NCBI GenBank assembly: GCA_001600415.1
Contig: BCJX01000005.1
Span: 295,150 to 359,149 of the forward strand
Reading direction: 5' to 3'
Length of the DNA stretch: 64,000 bases
Source of the DNA: Pascua guehoae
Lineage: Eukaryota; Basidiomycota; Tremellomycetes; Trichosporonales; Trichosporonaceae
Part shown: positions 43,900 through 54,749 of the stretch, piece after piece
How the letters are laid out: the number at the start of each line of letters is the position of its first letter
Numbering within the stretch: position 1 is the first letter of the stretch
Notes under the pieces: generated by a model
Database searches by the model: none
What the model was told of the DNA's origin: nothing
The model's input: the letters and a program-made list of their open reading frames with translations, nothing else
Program-made: the position numbers and the translations under genes

Positions 43900-45277
43900 G
43901 ATGAGGGCGTCTAGTGGAGTAACGAGGGTGGGGGAACGTGTGTGTGTGTGTTGTGTGTCGGTGTGCGTGTGTGTGTGTGTGTGTCGGGGGTGTCGCGTCG
44001 GCGTATGGAGGAACAGCAGATCACCAGATCACCAGATCACCAGTGTTATCGTGTACTGCAGTGCCGGGGCAAGATAGTGGAGAAGTCTCGACTTGCTGCG
44101 AGAAGTGAGGAGGTGGCGGGAAAGCGCTTCAAGAGTTCAGCAGGTCTAATATAGCATTTCTGCCTCGAGGCGCGTTCCACGATAGAGTTGAGCGCTTGCA
44201 TTGGGATGGCACCAACGAGCACTGGTGGAGACGATGGATGATGCGGCCCGGCGACGGGCCGGTGTCCGACGCGTTCCTTTGTTGGCACGGGGTCTGGGCG
44301 TGGGTTGTTGCGACGAGAACGCAAAGCATGCAGAGCATGAGCGTGATGGGTGCAGGGCATGGGGGCAGAGCAAGAGCGATGGCTAGTGGCCTAGTGGGAG
44401 ATGGCGCATCGTGGCCTCAAACCTCGAACGCGCTTGCGGTGCCGACATGGTGCCGACATTGGCGCGGACAAGCTTCTGAGCTCGAGCACGCCCTGGGCTA
44501 AAGTGGCGCAGAGTGACAGCCTATCCACACGCACCATGTGGGCTCTCGAGTGTGTTTGAATGCTCGAGTGCGTGTATTTCCGGTTTGCCAGTGGCAATAA
44601 ATCCATCGGTCGGCGCGGGGTTTGGGCATCAGAGCAAAGGGTCATTCCATACGTCTCACCACCTGGCCACCTGGGCCGCGGGGAAACGCCCCGGGTAACG
44701 CGGGGCTGCGGGGCGATTGCGGGGATATTATTCTGCTCAAACTCTCAACTCTGTCATCTGGCCCCAAACATGTCTGAGCTTCGGCCACTGTTCCACTATG
44801 GACCTGATCGGGCCGTCGTGCGACCGAGCGGGACACACGGATGAGGCGGCCCGCAACAGGCTGTCTGTCATGTGCTCCTTGGACAGGTACCGTGGCTTGT
44901 TCTGATATGGCTCTGGTGTCGCGAGATGGAATACGCATTTGCGTTGCTGCGTCGACCCAAAGCCTACCCCATCTGCAAGCAACTCTACGTCATGCCTGAC
45001 AATGGAACGTGCAGACGTGCCCCGGGCCGGTCGACGACACGGCCCGGTCGCCCGACAGATGCCACAGTCGACCCAGAAACATTCCTTGTTGTTGGATGCT
45101 TAAGCCATAGATGCTTGGCTGATTCACATTGCACTCCTACAAGGCCCAAGGCCGACGGGCCGCCTGGCAGTCTACAGCAGATCGTCGCCCCTATCAGAGA
45201 TAGATGTGGCGTAGTAGTAACAGTGGTAACTCTGCGCACCAATGGTTGGGAGCCAAGGCACAAGGGCGATGGCCCCA
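43900..45277. other. Intergenic region, no gene seen
   Basis: Promoter of the sugar transporter (with a GT microsatellite) and 3' flank of the eIF4E-like gene. Frames seen here lack coding character. A GC-rich inverted stretch lies at about 44680-44720. Confidence 0.55.
43937..43984. repeat. GT dinucleotide microsatellite
   Basis: Nearly uninterrupted (GT)n with two short breaks, only about 40 bp upstream of the sugar transporter start codon, so probably in its 5' leader (as CA on the coding strand). Confidence 0.95.
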
Positions 45278-47536
45278 TTACTGCTCCCTACGGAACCCAT
45301 TTCCTCCCCAGCCAGTGCGCCTCTCGTCCTCGCGCGGGACCCGGCTCGCGCCAAAGTGTCGGTCGTGGTGCCGGAAACCCCCGGAATGGGCGCTGTGTCC
45401 GTGGAACCCAGAGTCCTGGGCTCCGCCCTCGACGAGCTTGTCCTTGAGCGACGACGCCGCGTCAAGAAGAGCCTTGTTCGAGCGGTACTCGCACTGCGTC
45501 GTCGGTGGCAGCGACAGCAGCGAGAGAATCTTTTCTCTGAGGACGTTAGGAAAAGCTCTTGATTGTGATATCAGTCCCATACTCACCTCAATGACCCAGA
45601 TCGAACACTCTCTCCCTCCTCCTCGACCCAAACACTCAGAATGCTCTCAGTCTGGCGCACACTCAGAACACATCCCACGACGTTGTCGGACTCGTCAAAC
45701 TGATCACCAATCAGGGAGAACAGGAGCGACTCGTACAGCACGGCTGTAACGGGGTGCACAAGACGGATGGTGAACTTTCCACCACTGGGAAGTGTCAGTA
45801 TCCGTTCAGTATATCCGGATTGCCCTTCAGCACGACCAGGACTAGGCGTACTGCTCGTACCACTAGTCTGGTACAATCGGCTGGTCGGTCCGGGAATATG
45901 CACTCACTTGACCATCTCCTCCCAGATGCCTGGACGCTGGATGCGGCTCGCAAAACACAGGATATCCGTCACAGGCGCCAGATCCGCAGGTGGGGTGATG
46001 TGCGCATACAGGTGCAGGAAAGACTCAATCTAGTCCGTCAGCCACATGTTACAGCATGTAGATCGCCGTCCCTTGTCCAAGCCTCCGCAGTAGCACCTGG
46101 GGGGTGCTCGCGAACGCCGCTGACAACGCTTTGCAGTCTATTAGGGCAGCCCTGTAGGGGGCTCGGACTGCAGGGCCGTATATCCAGAAGTACATCCGGA
46201 GTTCCGATGCGATATTTTGCAAGTCGCCATCAGTGCACGAGCACCGCATACTCTGCGACGACTGTTGTGCCCATCGTGACCGCGTTCGGTTCAACGGCCG
46301 CAGAGTGGCCTGGCACCAGATCCACAAATAGCACACAGCAATTGCTTGTGGATCGGTCCGACTTCTGGCCATCGTCTGACCACGATCGCGGTTGTGCACG
46401 CTAGGTCGTTTCAAATCGCGGACATCCAATGTTTCTCCTCGAGAGTCTCCCTCTGCGGGTAGACACCTGCCCACAACCAACTCCTTTGTTCGCCTGCCAA
46501 ACGCAACGCTTCGCAATGTCCTTGTTCTGCAGCCCATCCACACTCACCGAGCCAAACGTCGCGACCTTGCGGATCTCCTTCTCGTAGTCGACCTTGGTGC
46601 CGGGAGGACGGTGGACGTAGCTGATTGACCAACTGTGGTGTCAGTGGTGTTGTCTTTGTGGGTTGTAAAGCTTTAGCGGGGATGGGACAAAGTGGGCAGA
46701 TGGTGACAGCACATGGGGTGCAAGTTCCTGATAGCCCGAGAGTGGCCACAGAAGGTTGGGCTACAGGGTAGTTTGGCAGTCGAACTGCTTTGGGAGAATG
46801 TCAAGGAGGCAGAGCAGCCGAACCATCCCAATGGCCGGAGTACCTCAACAAGAGTAACACAGGCAGCTCGAGTTGTCCGAGTTGCCAACAGTTCAAGTCG
46901 CAGTGTCTCGCAGCTCTGAGGAAGATCGTGGAGGCCCACAGCAACCTCGACAACATGAACTGCCGACCAACCTGAGCAGTCCGAGCAGTCCGAGCAGTCC
47001 GAGCAGCCTGAGCAGCCCGAGGAACCCCAACGGAGCAGCAGTCTAGTAGCTCGAGCAGTCTCAGCACCTGTGGCACCCAGAGCAGCCTGGTACAGCGAAC
47101 AGACATGGAAAGCAGCGCAGCAGCACAAGCAGTGTCAACAGTCCCAGGCAGTCTGGACCGTTTAGGCCATTCGACCTCGGACCGTCCAGCAGGCATGGCT
47201 GATCCCGGGAGTCTTTGTAGCTCGCACCGCCCAGAAGCCGATTGACTCGGCTAGCCGAACACTCTGCGGCTCTGGAAAGTCTGCGCTGTCCCAGCAGCCC
47301 GGAGCCAGCGACAGTCCACACTGTCCCTCCATGACAGACAGGACACATCCGTCCACGACCTCGCGCCAAACCCCTTGTCCTTTCCCCTCCTCGTCTCATC
47401 AGACCTACTCTTGACGCAGGGGGTGTCGCCCAGCGCGGGGCGCGGCGGGCGGCGCGGCCTTGTTGCCAACACTGAGCGAGAGGCGGGACGAGCCCGTGAG
47501 CGACGTCGTGCGGCGGGAGGCGAGGGGCTGCGTCAT
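45278..47536 (-). CDS. eIF4E-family mRNA cap-binding protein, divergent
   Basis: Five exons: 47536-47409, 46632-46548, 46029-45908, 45784-45587 and 45536-45278; 263 residues. Homology to eIF4E runs the full core: GRHPLRQDWSISYVHRPPG (HPL...W start), YEKEIRKVATFGSIESFLHL, RPGIWEEMVKNGGKFTIRL, LLFSLIGDQFDESDNVVGCV, SVRQTESILSVW, and ILSLLSLPPTTQCEYRSN. The cap-stacking Trp of the W-E-E motif is kept. The first cap-stacking Trp position appears to be Tyr, as in the 4EHP class. The helix that binds eIF4G (F-W) has F-L, and GGKW has become GGKF. So it may bind caps without normal eIF4G recruitment, i.e. act as a repressor or specialised factor. A Gly/His/Arg-rich C-terminal extension is extra. Introns 1 and 2 are 776 and 518 nt, far longer than elsewhere in the window. 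Confidence 0.82.
46972..47021 (+). repeat. 9-bp tandem repeat in eIF4E-like intron 1
   Basis: Five to six copies of GAGCAGTCC or close variants, inside the 776-nt first intron. Related GAG/CAG-rich words extend to either side. Confidence 0.85.
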
Positions 47537-48593
47537 GGCGGGTGATGGCAGGGTGCGGTGGTGGTGTGGTGTGTTTTGGGCTGGAGAAACGAGTGGGACG
47601 CGGGGTCGAGGGACGCGGGACGCGGAACGTGCTCGCCGAAGGTTGAGTGGGGAGGGGGCGAGTTTGGCAAAGACGGGTGGCGGTTGGTCGTGGGACAAGA
47701 CTGAGTGGTGCGGCGCGAGGCGAGGCTGGGCTAGGCGGGGGTAAAGGCACGACCGGATGTGGACGGCCAAGTTTCAAACGAGCAGCAGGCAAGCGGGTGA
47801 CGCGAGACGGGCGAGTGCAGGCGCGAGGTCGGAGTGTGCGGCTCGCGTAAGTCGAGTGAGTGGCGTGAGTCGAGTGAGTGGATGGCGAACGGCGGATCGG
47901 CGTTGCGGGTTTGTCCTTTGGCTTGTTGCGATTATGTATGCGTGGGGGTGGGTGTGGGTGTGGGTGGGTTGCGGTGGGTTGCAGTTTGATGGCGAAAAAG
48001 CGGTCATTGACAGCGACGAGGCCAGTTGGCGAAAAGTAGCCAGGCAGCGAGGAACCAACAGGGACAGTGCACGCCTATGGCTTGGGAATCTTGAGATGTA
48101 TGTGCGCGCACCTAAAAGAGGAAAAATAATAGGCACGCGGTGGATATTTATCCGACAACTCTCTTATTACGTAACCAATAAACCCCATCTGATCCTCTAC
48201 TGACGTCATTTTCGGGCACGAGTTCCTTGTTTGGGCACGGCGGTGCTGGTGGTGCACAGTCACGCTGCGCGCGGGTTGCAAAGAAGGCCCTTTTGCCCTT
48301 TGTTGCCATTTTGCTTCTCCCCTCTGGCGCGTGCATCGGATGCAGAATGGTCGATGATGGACCGCTTCCAGCCCCGTTACCCACGTCAGAACGCGCGCAC
48401 CGCACCGCCCTCACGCGTGCATCGCGCCCATCGCGCAGGCTAGCTTCTGGCCAGAAACGTTTGATAAAAGAAGTACAAGAATAACCTTGTCCCGGACTCC
48501 AACTCCACTTCTTCCAACTCCACCATTGCCATCGCCCACAACTCGCCGCTACCACCCACCACACACCGACGCCCACCAACGCCGCTCAACACC
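47537..48593. other. Divergent promoter region between eIF4E-like gene and small Cys-rich gene
   Basis: About 1.06 kb upstream of both genes. It holds a G-quadruplex-type G tract at 47942-47970, short GAGTGAGTG repeats near 47850-47880, and a CT-rich leader (48480-48593) before the plus-strand start. No gene was identified within it. Confidence 0.6.
47942..47970 (+). promoter_or_regulatory. Potential G-quadruplex
   Basis: Five G runs of three or more separated by 1-3 nt (GGGGGTGGGTGTGGGTGTGG then GTGGG) about 410 bp upstream of the eIF4E-like start, on its non-template side as C-rich RNA sense. It fits the G3+N1-7 rule; function is untested. Confidence 0.5.
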
Positions 48594-49083
48594 ATGTACC
48601 CCCCCGCACCCGCCGAGCAGACCCAGGCGCCCGTCGTGGCCCAGCAGCCCGGTGCCAAGGCGACCATGAGTGAGTACCTGGAGCGTTGAGTGGAGCCGGG
48701 GTGGTGGAGCGGAGCTGCAGGGCCGGTGACTCCGTCGTGCCGCGCCGGGGAGTGTGCGATTTCCCAGCGTCGACCAATGCGCGCTGCAAAGCGTGCTCTG
48801 TTGGCTTTGTTTGGCCCCGTCCCCATCTCCGCATGCCAGCTCGACAAGGCATGCACGAGCTAACGCCCAGACTCAGCTGCTCCCGCACCCGCGACCGCGC
48901 CACAGGAGACGGACGACGCGCTCCGCCTGCGTGGTGGCTGCCCCGGCAAGCTTTGCGGTATCCCCATTCTCCCCTGCCGGTGAGTCGTGGTCGAGTCGGG
49001 CACGCCAAGTGGGCGTTTAGGGGCTGGGGATGGGGCTAACAAACAGCGTCAACATCTGCATCATCCCAATCCCGTGCTGCTAA
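48594..49083 (+). CDS. Small Cys-rich protein (73 aa), CYSTM-like C-terminus
   Basis: Three short exons, 48594-48669, 48871-48979 and 49047-49083, all with GTGAGT donors, so too small and split to show as one frame. The N-terminus is Ala/Pro/Gln-rich (MYPPAPAEQTQAPVVAQQPG). The middle has ALRLRGGCPGKLCG and the last 20 residues alternate cysteines with hydrophobic residues (IPILPCRVNICIIPIPCC). This layout, polar Pro/Gln-rich head plus a terminal Cys-rich hydrophobic patch, recalls CYSTM-type membrane-associated stress proteins that may be palmitoylated. That assignment is inference. The stop follows the double Cys directly. Confidence 0.65.
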
Positions 49084-49529
49084 GCAGCACGCGTCGTAAA
49101 AACCCGCGTTGGCCGCGTGCGGCTGGGACGATACCTGGTGCGGCGCGGCCACGGATAGATAACTTGCCTCGTCGAGCGCGAGTACGTGCGACTCCATATA
49201 GGCACGAGACACGATACATGATTCACGATACACGAGATACCGAGACTGTGCTGTATTCGTACCGCTTCGTCATCCGTACGACTCTACACGGACAGTTTGA
49301 CTCTGCCACTCCCACGCTGGCGCGACACGTGGTAGATCATGTAAATGCATGCACAGTGTGGCTTGTTGCCTTGGTCGCTTGGGCGATTGTATTGTCGAGG
49401 ATGAGGGATACAAATATACAGACGGGGATGAAGGATGGAGTATGGGCACAGTATGTGGGACTATAGCACAGAAGCGGGTCATGGAAGTGGAAGAACGGGT
49501 GGTGTCGTACCGGAAAAGTCAAAAGATGC
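49084..49529. other. Intergenic region, no gene seen
   Basis: Convergent 3' flanks of the small Cys-rich gene and the RdRP gene. A short ACGATACA-type repeat lies near 49205-49235. No gene supported. Confidence 0.6.
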
Positions 49530-52500
49530 TCAGAACTCCGGGACAGGGAGGTCACACAGTGCCTCCCAGAAGACCCAAGGGAATGAGACGAGCGGGGCGG
49601 GGGTGGGCCCAGAAAAGTAGGCCGTCGTGCTCCCGTCCGTGACTCCGTCGTGGGTGCTGTCGGGGACAGACATTGTGTCGCCATTCTGGTGACCATTACG
49701 GCCCTTCCTTCGACCATTGGCGTGGCCGTTGTTGCGGCCGTTCGCTTCACCGTTGGCATTGCCATTTGCGTGGCTGCGGGCGTGGCTCTTAGCCTCACTC
49801 GCGGGGCTCGTGGTTTGTCCATTCGCGTGGCCTTTCGCACGACCGTTCGCTCGACCATTTGCGTGCCCGTTGGTAGAGCTGCTTGTGGAGCCGTTTGCAT
49901 GCCCGTTGACAGAGCTGCTCGTGGGGCCGTTCACGTGCCCGTCTGTGGAGCCGCTCGGGGAATCGTTCGCATGTCCGTTCGTGGAACCGTTCATACCGTT
50001 GCCGTTCGTGGAACGGCTGGTGGAGCCTCCGTTTGCACGCCCATTGGCGCTTTCGCCGTCGGCGACCGACATTGCCTCCAGCTCCTCAGTGAGCGGGTCG
50101 ATGCCAAGCCGAACCTCGGCCGCACGGCGCACGGCATCCACATATGTGACCTGGTAGGCCGCGATGCCATAGATTTGGCGCGGGGTCAAAGTGCCCTTGA
50201 ACTGCCGACGGCGAAGGAAGCGGTCTGCCTCCTCGAGCACGCGGCCCGCGAGATCCTTGTAATTGGTCTCGACAGGCTCTTTGATGTCGGCGTCACGCCC
50301 GCGACGGCGCTTTAAGTTGCGAAGGATCATGCCAGATACGACTTCGGCCTCGGTGATGCGATACCGCTTCATGAGGCCCAGGACATTGTCGTCATAGTCC
50401 CTGTTCGTCAGCACCTTTGAACGTTCAGTCGTCTGCTCACTCTTTGAGGCGGTACGCATCGTCCAGTACAGTAGACGGCAGGTCAAAGCGCGACAGACGT
50501 ACATCGATACGTTGGTCGGGTCGGAGGCTGCGGATGTCGACAGGGCGGAACTCTCCATCCTCGTGTACCTATAGCTGTTAGCACGACAAGTCACCACTTC
50601 CCCACGGCCACCCTTTCGACCAGTCGACTCACGAGGCGGAACAGCTTGCCCAAGATCTTTTTGCTGTCATAGTTATTCTTGGCGAGGCTCAAAAGGTCCT
50701 TGCCCATAAACGTCGGCCACATCCGCGGGCGCATGTCGTTGGTCATTTCTGCAGGTACACCAGTCTTTGGAAAGTCGACCGCAAAGCTTGCCTGCTGAGC
50801 AAGCTCACGACAGACCCGGGACTGAGGGCCCACACGGTCGGCATGTGCTAGATGGGCATTGGAAACCTGGCCGAGGATCTGGGGTTAGAACGACATTCCT
50901 GTGGCTTCTATACATACGTCGTTCTTGATGTAGTCGACAAAGAACTGCGGCGTCAGAGGCCATCGTCTCCACGTGCCTTCACTCACCTCCTTGACATTGT
51001 CCATGGTCACGCGCTGCACAAGCTTCGGCTTGGGCGGGGTGTAATCCGCAGGCTCTTCCTGGTACTTTGGCAGCAGTCGCTTGTCCCAGATAAGAGTGTA
51101 GTCGTCTCCGTCGAGATCACCACCAGACAGCCTTTGGTCAGCAATGTACTTTGAGGATGCTCACATGTTGGGCAGCGGCGTGCCGCGAACGGAGAAAACA
51201 ATGACATTCTTCAGATGGCGGAGTTGTGGATGGTCAACCGCCTTGACGGTTCGCACATCGCCTGTCATGTCAGCACAGGCCTGGGAGAGAGGGAGCGCTC
51301 ACCAGGATGCAGCGAAGGTGCCCGCATAATGACACATTGGCCCTTGACAACAACAGGACCTTTACCCGGCTCTGCGGGGTTTTCGTACTGGCAAAAGACC
51401 TCGCCTTCCTTGAGAACACTGAGCTCATCGGCAATGCCCATCAAATAAACAGATTTCTTAACCTCCAGACGCGCTTTCCACTTGAGATTGGCAAGCAAGC
51501 GGAGTTCGAGGACCTTGCACACGTCCAAAAACATGGGGTCGTGGTTGAAGCCCGCGTCGGCGAGTTCCTTTATTGGGAACTGCGACAGACCCACGGCAGC
51601 CTGCACGTCCTTGTCCGACTGGAAGCCCTGCTGGAAGCGTTCAGGCAGGCCACGCGTTGAAACGACGGCCTCACGAAACAGGTTCATGAAGACGTTGTCC
51701 GGAACGCCAAGGTGACTCATGAGAATGATAAACTGCCTATTCAAGAAGGCACGGTGGAACTGAGAAATCTACCCCATGTCAGCCCACAAGCGACGGGTCA
51801 TTACTCACCCGCACAACGTTGAGGCCAAACTTCATTTGCTCGCGATTCGTCACAAACTTGATCTGTGACGGCCGGAAGGCGACGTCAAGCTCGCCACAAT
51901 TGTCGGGCCATACGCCAAGCACACCCTTGATACCACCACAGCGAATCTGGATAGCTGACGGGTACGCGTCGATACCATTGATAATGCCAAACTCGCGTGC
52001 GGCCTGACGAGCGACCTTGTACCCGCACCGTCCAACACCGTCTGTGAAGCATCTGGCTCGTCAGCATCGCCTGGTACTGATGCCACACGTACACTTTGTC
52101 GGGCGAGAACACATCCGGAAGGTCGTTTCGGACGTTGACCTGGATATTTACGGCGCGCGTCGCAGAGAACGGCTACCTTGTTAGCTCGCACACGGTCACA
52201 CTGCTGCTCACAATTCCCATGCGTGCCGCATGCTTGGCTACAATCTTGTCCTTAATCTGGGCAAAGCCCAGGCCGGCCCTCACACCGTCCGCCGTAATAT
52301 CCTCATCCTCGGCGAGGAACCAGCAAGAGTGCTCTCGCGCCGACGACGCGCCGTAGGCGAGAAAGACATAGTGCCGTCCAGCAATTTGAAGACCAGAGTT
52401 GAGCGCGCGGCGCACACGCGCAATGGTTCCCTCGGCAGGCCCGACGAAGTCGGCCTCGAGGACAGTCGGATTGATCTGAATACGGTCTTCCTCATCCGCA

Positions 52501-54200
52501 AACTGCACGCGCAGGAACCGATCAGCCTTGCGGCTGTGCTTGCGAAGCGCGTCGTTGGACGTCTCCTGTTCCGGTGGCATTAGGACCAGGCGTGTGGGCG
52601 TGCAAAGGCAGCGGTAGACCCAGATGTGATGGGGCTCAAGCTTTGCACGACGCTTCCGAAGCTTCCGCGCCTGCACTGAATAAGTCAGTCATGAGTAGGT
52701 TGTGTCACACTCACCAGCTACTTTGATGGTAATGTTATGAATACGCTCCTCGTTGAAGAGCGACGTGAGCACGCGCGCCTTGAGATCGTCCGAACGGCGG
52801 CAATAATCATCCAGAGCGCGCACCAGGATAGGGATCTCTGATGGCACAATGATCCCATGTGAAACGATTCCCTCGACCAGGTAGCGGAGTTGGAAGTCGA
52901 GGCGGCGCAGTGCCTTGTTTGGGTCAACATGCTTGACCTGCTCGGGTGCCACGACCTTGATGCGCCGCTCGCCTACGTGGGCGAGAACGTCCTGTCCCTC
53001 CTCACGGGCGGCCAGGCGAAGGGCGAGAATCTTGTTACGGAAGCGGTGGCGGTCGTGAGAGTCGAGCACAAACTCAAACTGCCAGGTGAGCCACGTGTTG
53101 ACCTTGACGGTCATGGCGTCGTCGGACACTGCTTCAATGGGGCCCGCATGACCCTCGTGGATGATGTAGCCTGCAGTCAGTCTTGTCACGGTACAGTACA
53201 AGTGCTGTACACTTACCTTTTGCCTTCATCTCCTCAACAGACCGTCCGGGTGTAGATTCCTGGGGCCCAACACTGAACACAAAGTCGCGTTCAGTGGCGC
53301 GCCGCATGATCTGTTTGCCCTTGATTTTCGAATAGAAGCGAGCTGGGCGACGCGTCGTGATTGTGAGACAGAGGCGCGATCGGTTGTCTTCTCCTGGCGG
53401 CTGGCGAATAACGTGCATACCCCCATTGACAATGTCCTTCTGGTCAGGGTGAAACGAGGGTGCACGGTACACCAGCGAGAACCAAGACGACTCACCTCGA
53501 ACGGAATCTCCATTTCGAGCGGAACAAACGCGGGTGGGGTGGTGGAGTAGCTTAATGGGATGCAGAATACGTACAGCCAACGTCGATCAAAGTTGAAAGA
53601 GAGACGCGAGTGCTCCGCATCGGCTTGGGAGCCAAAGCCCTGTAGTTGGTGTCAACAATCTAGCTCAGTCTCACATGTGGAGCCATACACTCGGAGCCAT
53701 ATATCGAGTCACAGGAGTCACACACGGTGACTACAGATCACTCACGCGAAGAAATTTCCGCGCATTTCCCTCCTTGCGCGCTGATCCAAGTGCAAACGAG
53801 GAGATGTTGAACGACTCGCTCTCGTCCGTATCATCGTCCATGTACTTGTTGCCCTGTGGGTGTTAGTAGTGGGGCACAGGGGTGAGGGCGCGCGCTTCCA
53901 TGCTTCCAGTCGGTCGCAGAGAGCTGCCGACCGTTTTGGGGGGTTTGAGCGTTGAGTTGACGCGAGACACGAGGTAGGTCTTCCGCTCCCTCGCCTCTGT
54001 TTCTGTCGCGCCGAAGGTGACGACTTCACGCCGAGGGCGACAGCGTGTCGGTGGAGGTGGTCGCGAGCGAACGTTCGGACATGTGTGGTACGTACCCTGC
54101 GGAACTGGTAAGCCAGGCGCGTACGGTCCGAGTACTGCGCCTGAGGTGTCGGCCCGGGAGGGGGCCCACTACGCTGTGCCCACGGCACGTAGGTGGACAT
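49530..54200 (-). CDS. RNA-dependent RNA polymerase (RdRP) of the RNA-silencing pathway
   Basis: Cellular RdRP of the QDE-1/Rdp1 type, which copies aberrant RNA into double-stranded RNA for Dicer. About 15 exons; I place them at 54200-54096, 53853-53746, 53639-53496, 53439-53217, 53170-52715, 52675-52212, 52172-52093, 52052-51809, 51768-51303, 51261-51165, 51131-50987, then four more to 49530; about 1265 residues. Family marks in order: VYRCLCTPTRLVLMPP, DRFLRVQFADEEDRIQI, SSAREHSCWFLAEDE, FSATRAV, CFTDGVGRCGYKVARQAARE, SAIQIRCGGIKGVL, and the catalytic DLDGD motif (GGDLDGDDYTLIWDK, about residue 800). EMTNDMRPRMWPTFM follows. The catalytic aspartates are intact, so activity is likely. The last ~190 residues carry an unusual Asn-Gly repeat tail (GHANG units, encoded at about 49680-50050). 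Confidence 0.93.
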
Positions 54201-54749
54201 GGTGGGTTGTGAGGAAGAGTACAAAAGTAGAAGGCAAGCTTGTGGGTTGGCGCAGAAGATCGAGTGGAACTTTGAAACGGGGCCGTGCCATGACGGAACC
54301 AACCTCCCTCCGTCATCGATCACGCGCACGCACCCCTCAGGGTCAACAACTGGCACTAGCAGTGCACGGCCCGTCTTGTGGCGCCACAACGTGAAAAGTG
54401 GCACTCGAATAACCAGCCAATGGTTCATAGCTTCTTGCATTGCGCGCCACTGTCCACCTATCTCCCACGCTTTGACCACCCCCACAGCTCTTGCTGTTCC
54501 TGCCTGGCAGTCATAGAAGCACCCTACTTGAACAATGGGGCCTGCCAGGGTTCAAGCCTCACCAGAGGGGGCTGTCACAAACCTTCTGGCCAACTCAGCG
54601 GTCTGTGCTAGGTGTGAAAGAGGCTGCGAGTACAACTCAAGATGCATCCATTTCTGATTTCGTTTAGACAATGACGACAGCTATCATTCCTTTCTACTAT
54701 CGGCCAGTCCCTCCCCCCGATGTCCTTGGGCGATGCCACACCCGTGATC
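54201..54749. other. Intergenic region, no gene seen
   Basis: Promoter of the RdRP gene and 3' flank of the MFS transporter. No supported coding sequence or RNA gene. Confidence 0.6.

Noticed and set aside
46049..46543. 164-codon minus-strand frame inside eIF4E-like intron 2
   Set aside because: Starts inside the intron just past the donor, has no recognisable protein character, and including it would break the contiguous eIF4E core (ATFGS|IESFL).
49650..50315. 221-codon plus-strand frame opposite the RdRP C-terminus
   Set aside because: Open only because of the NG-coding repeat; the minus strand gives a coherent RdRP continuation.
53550..53573. Possible 24-nt intron in the RdRP gene (GTACGT...TTAAG)
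   Set aside because: Far shorter than any workable intron, a multiple of three, and open in frame, so it is treated as coding (8 residues).
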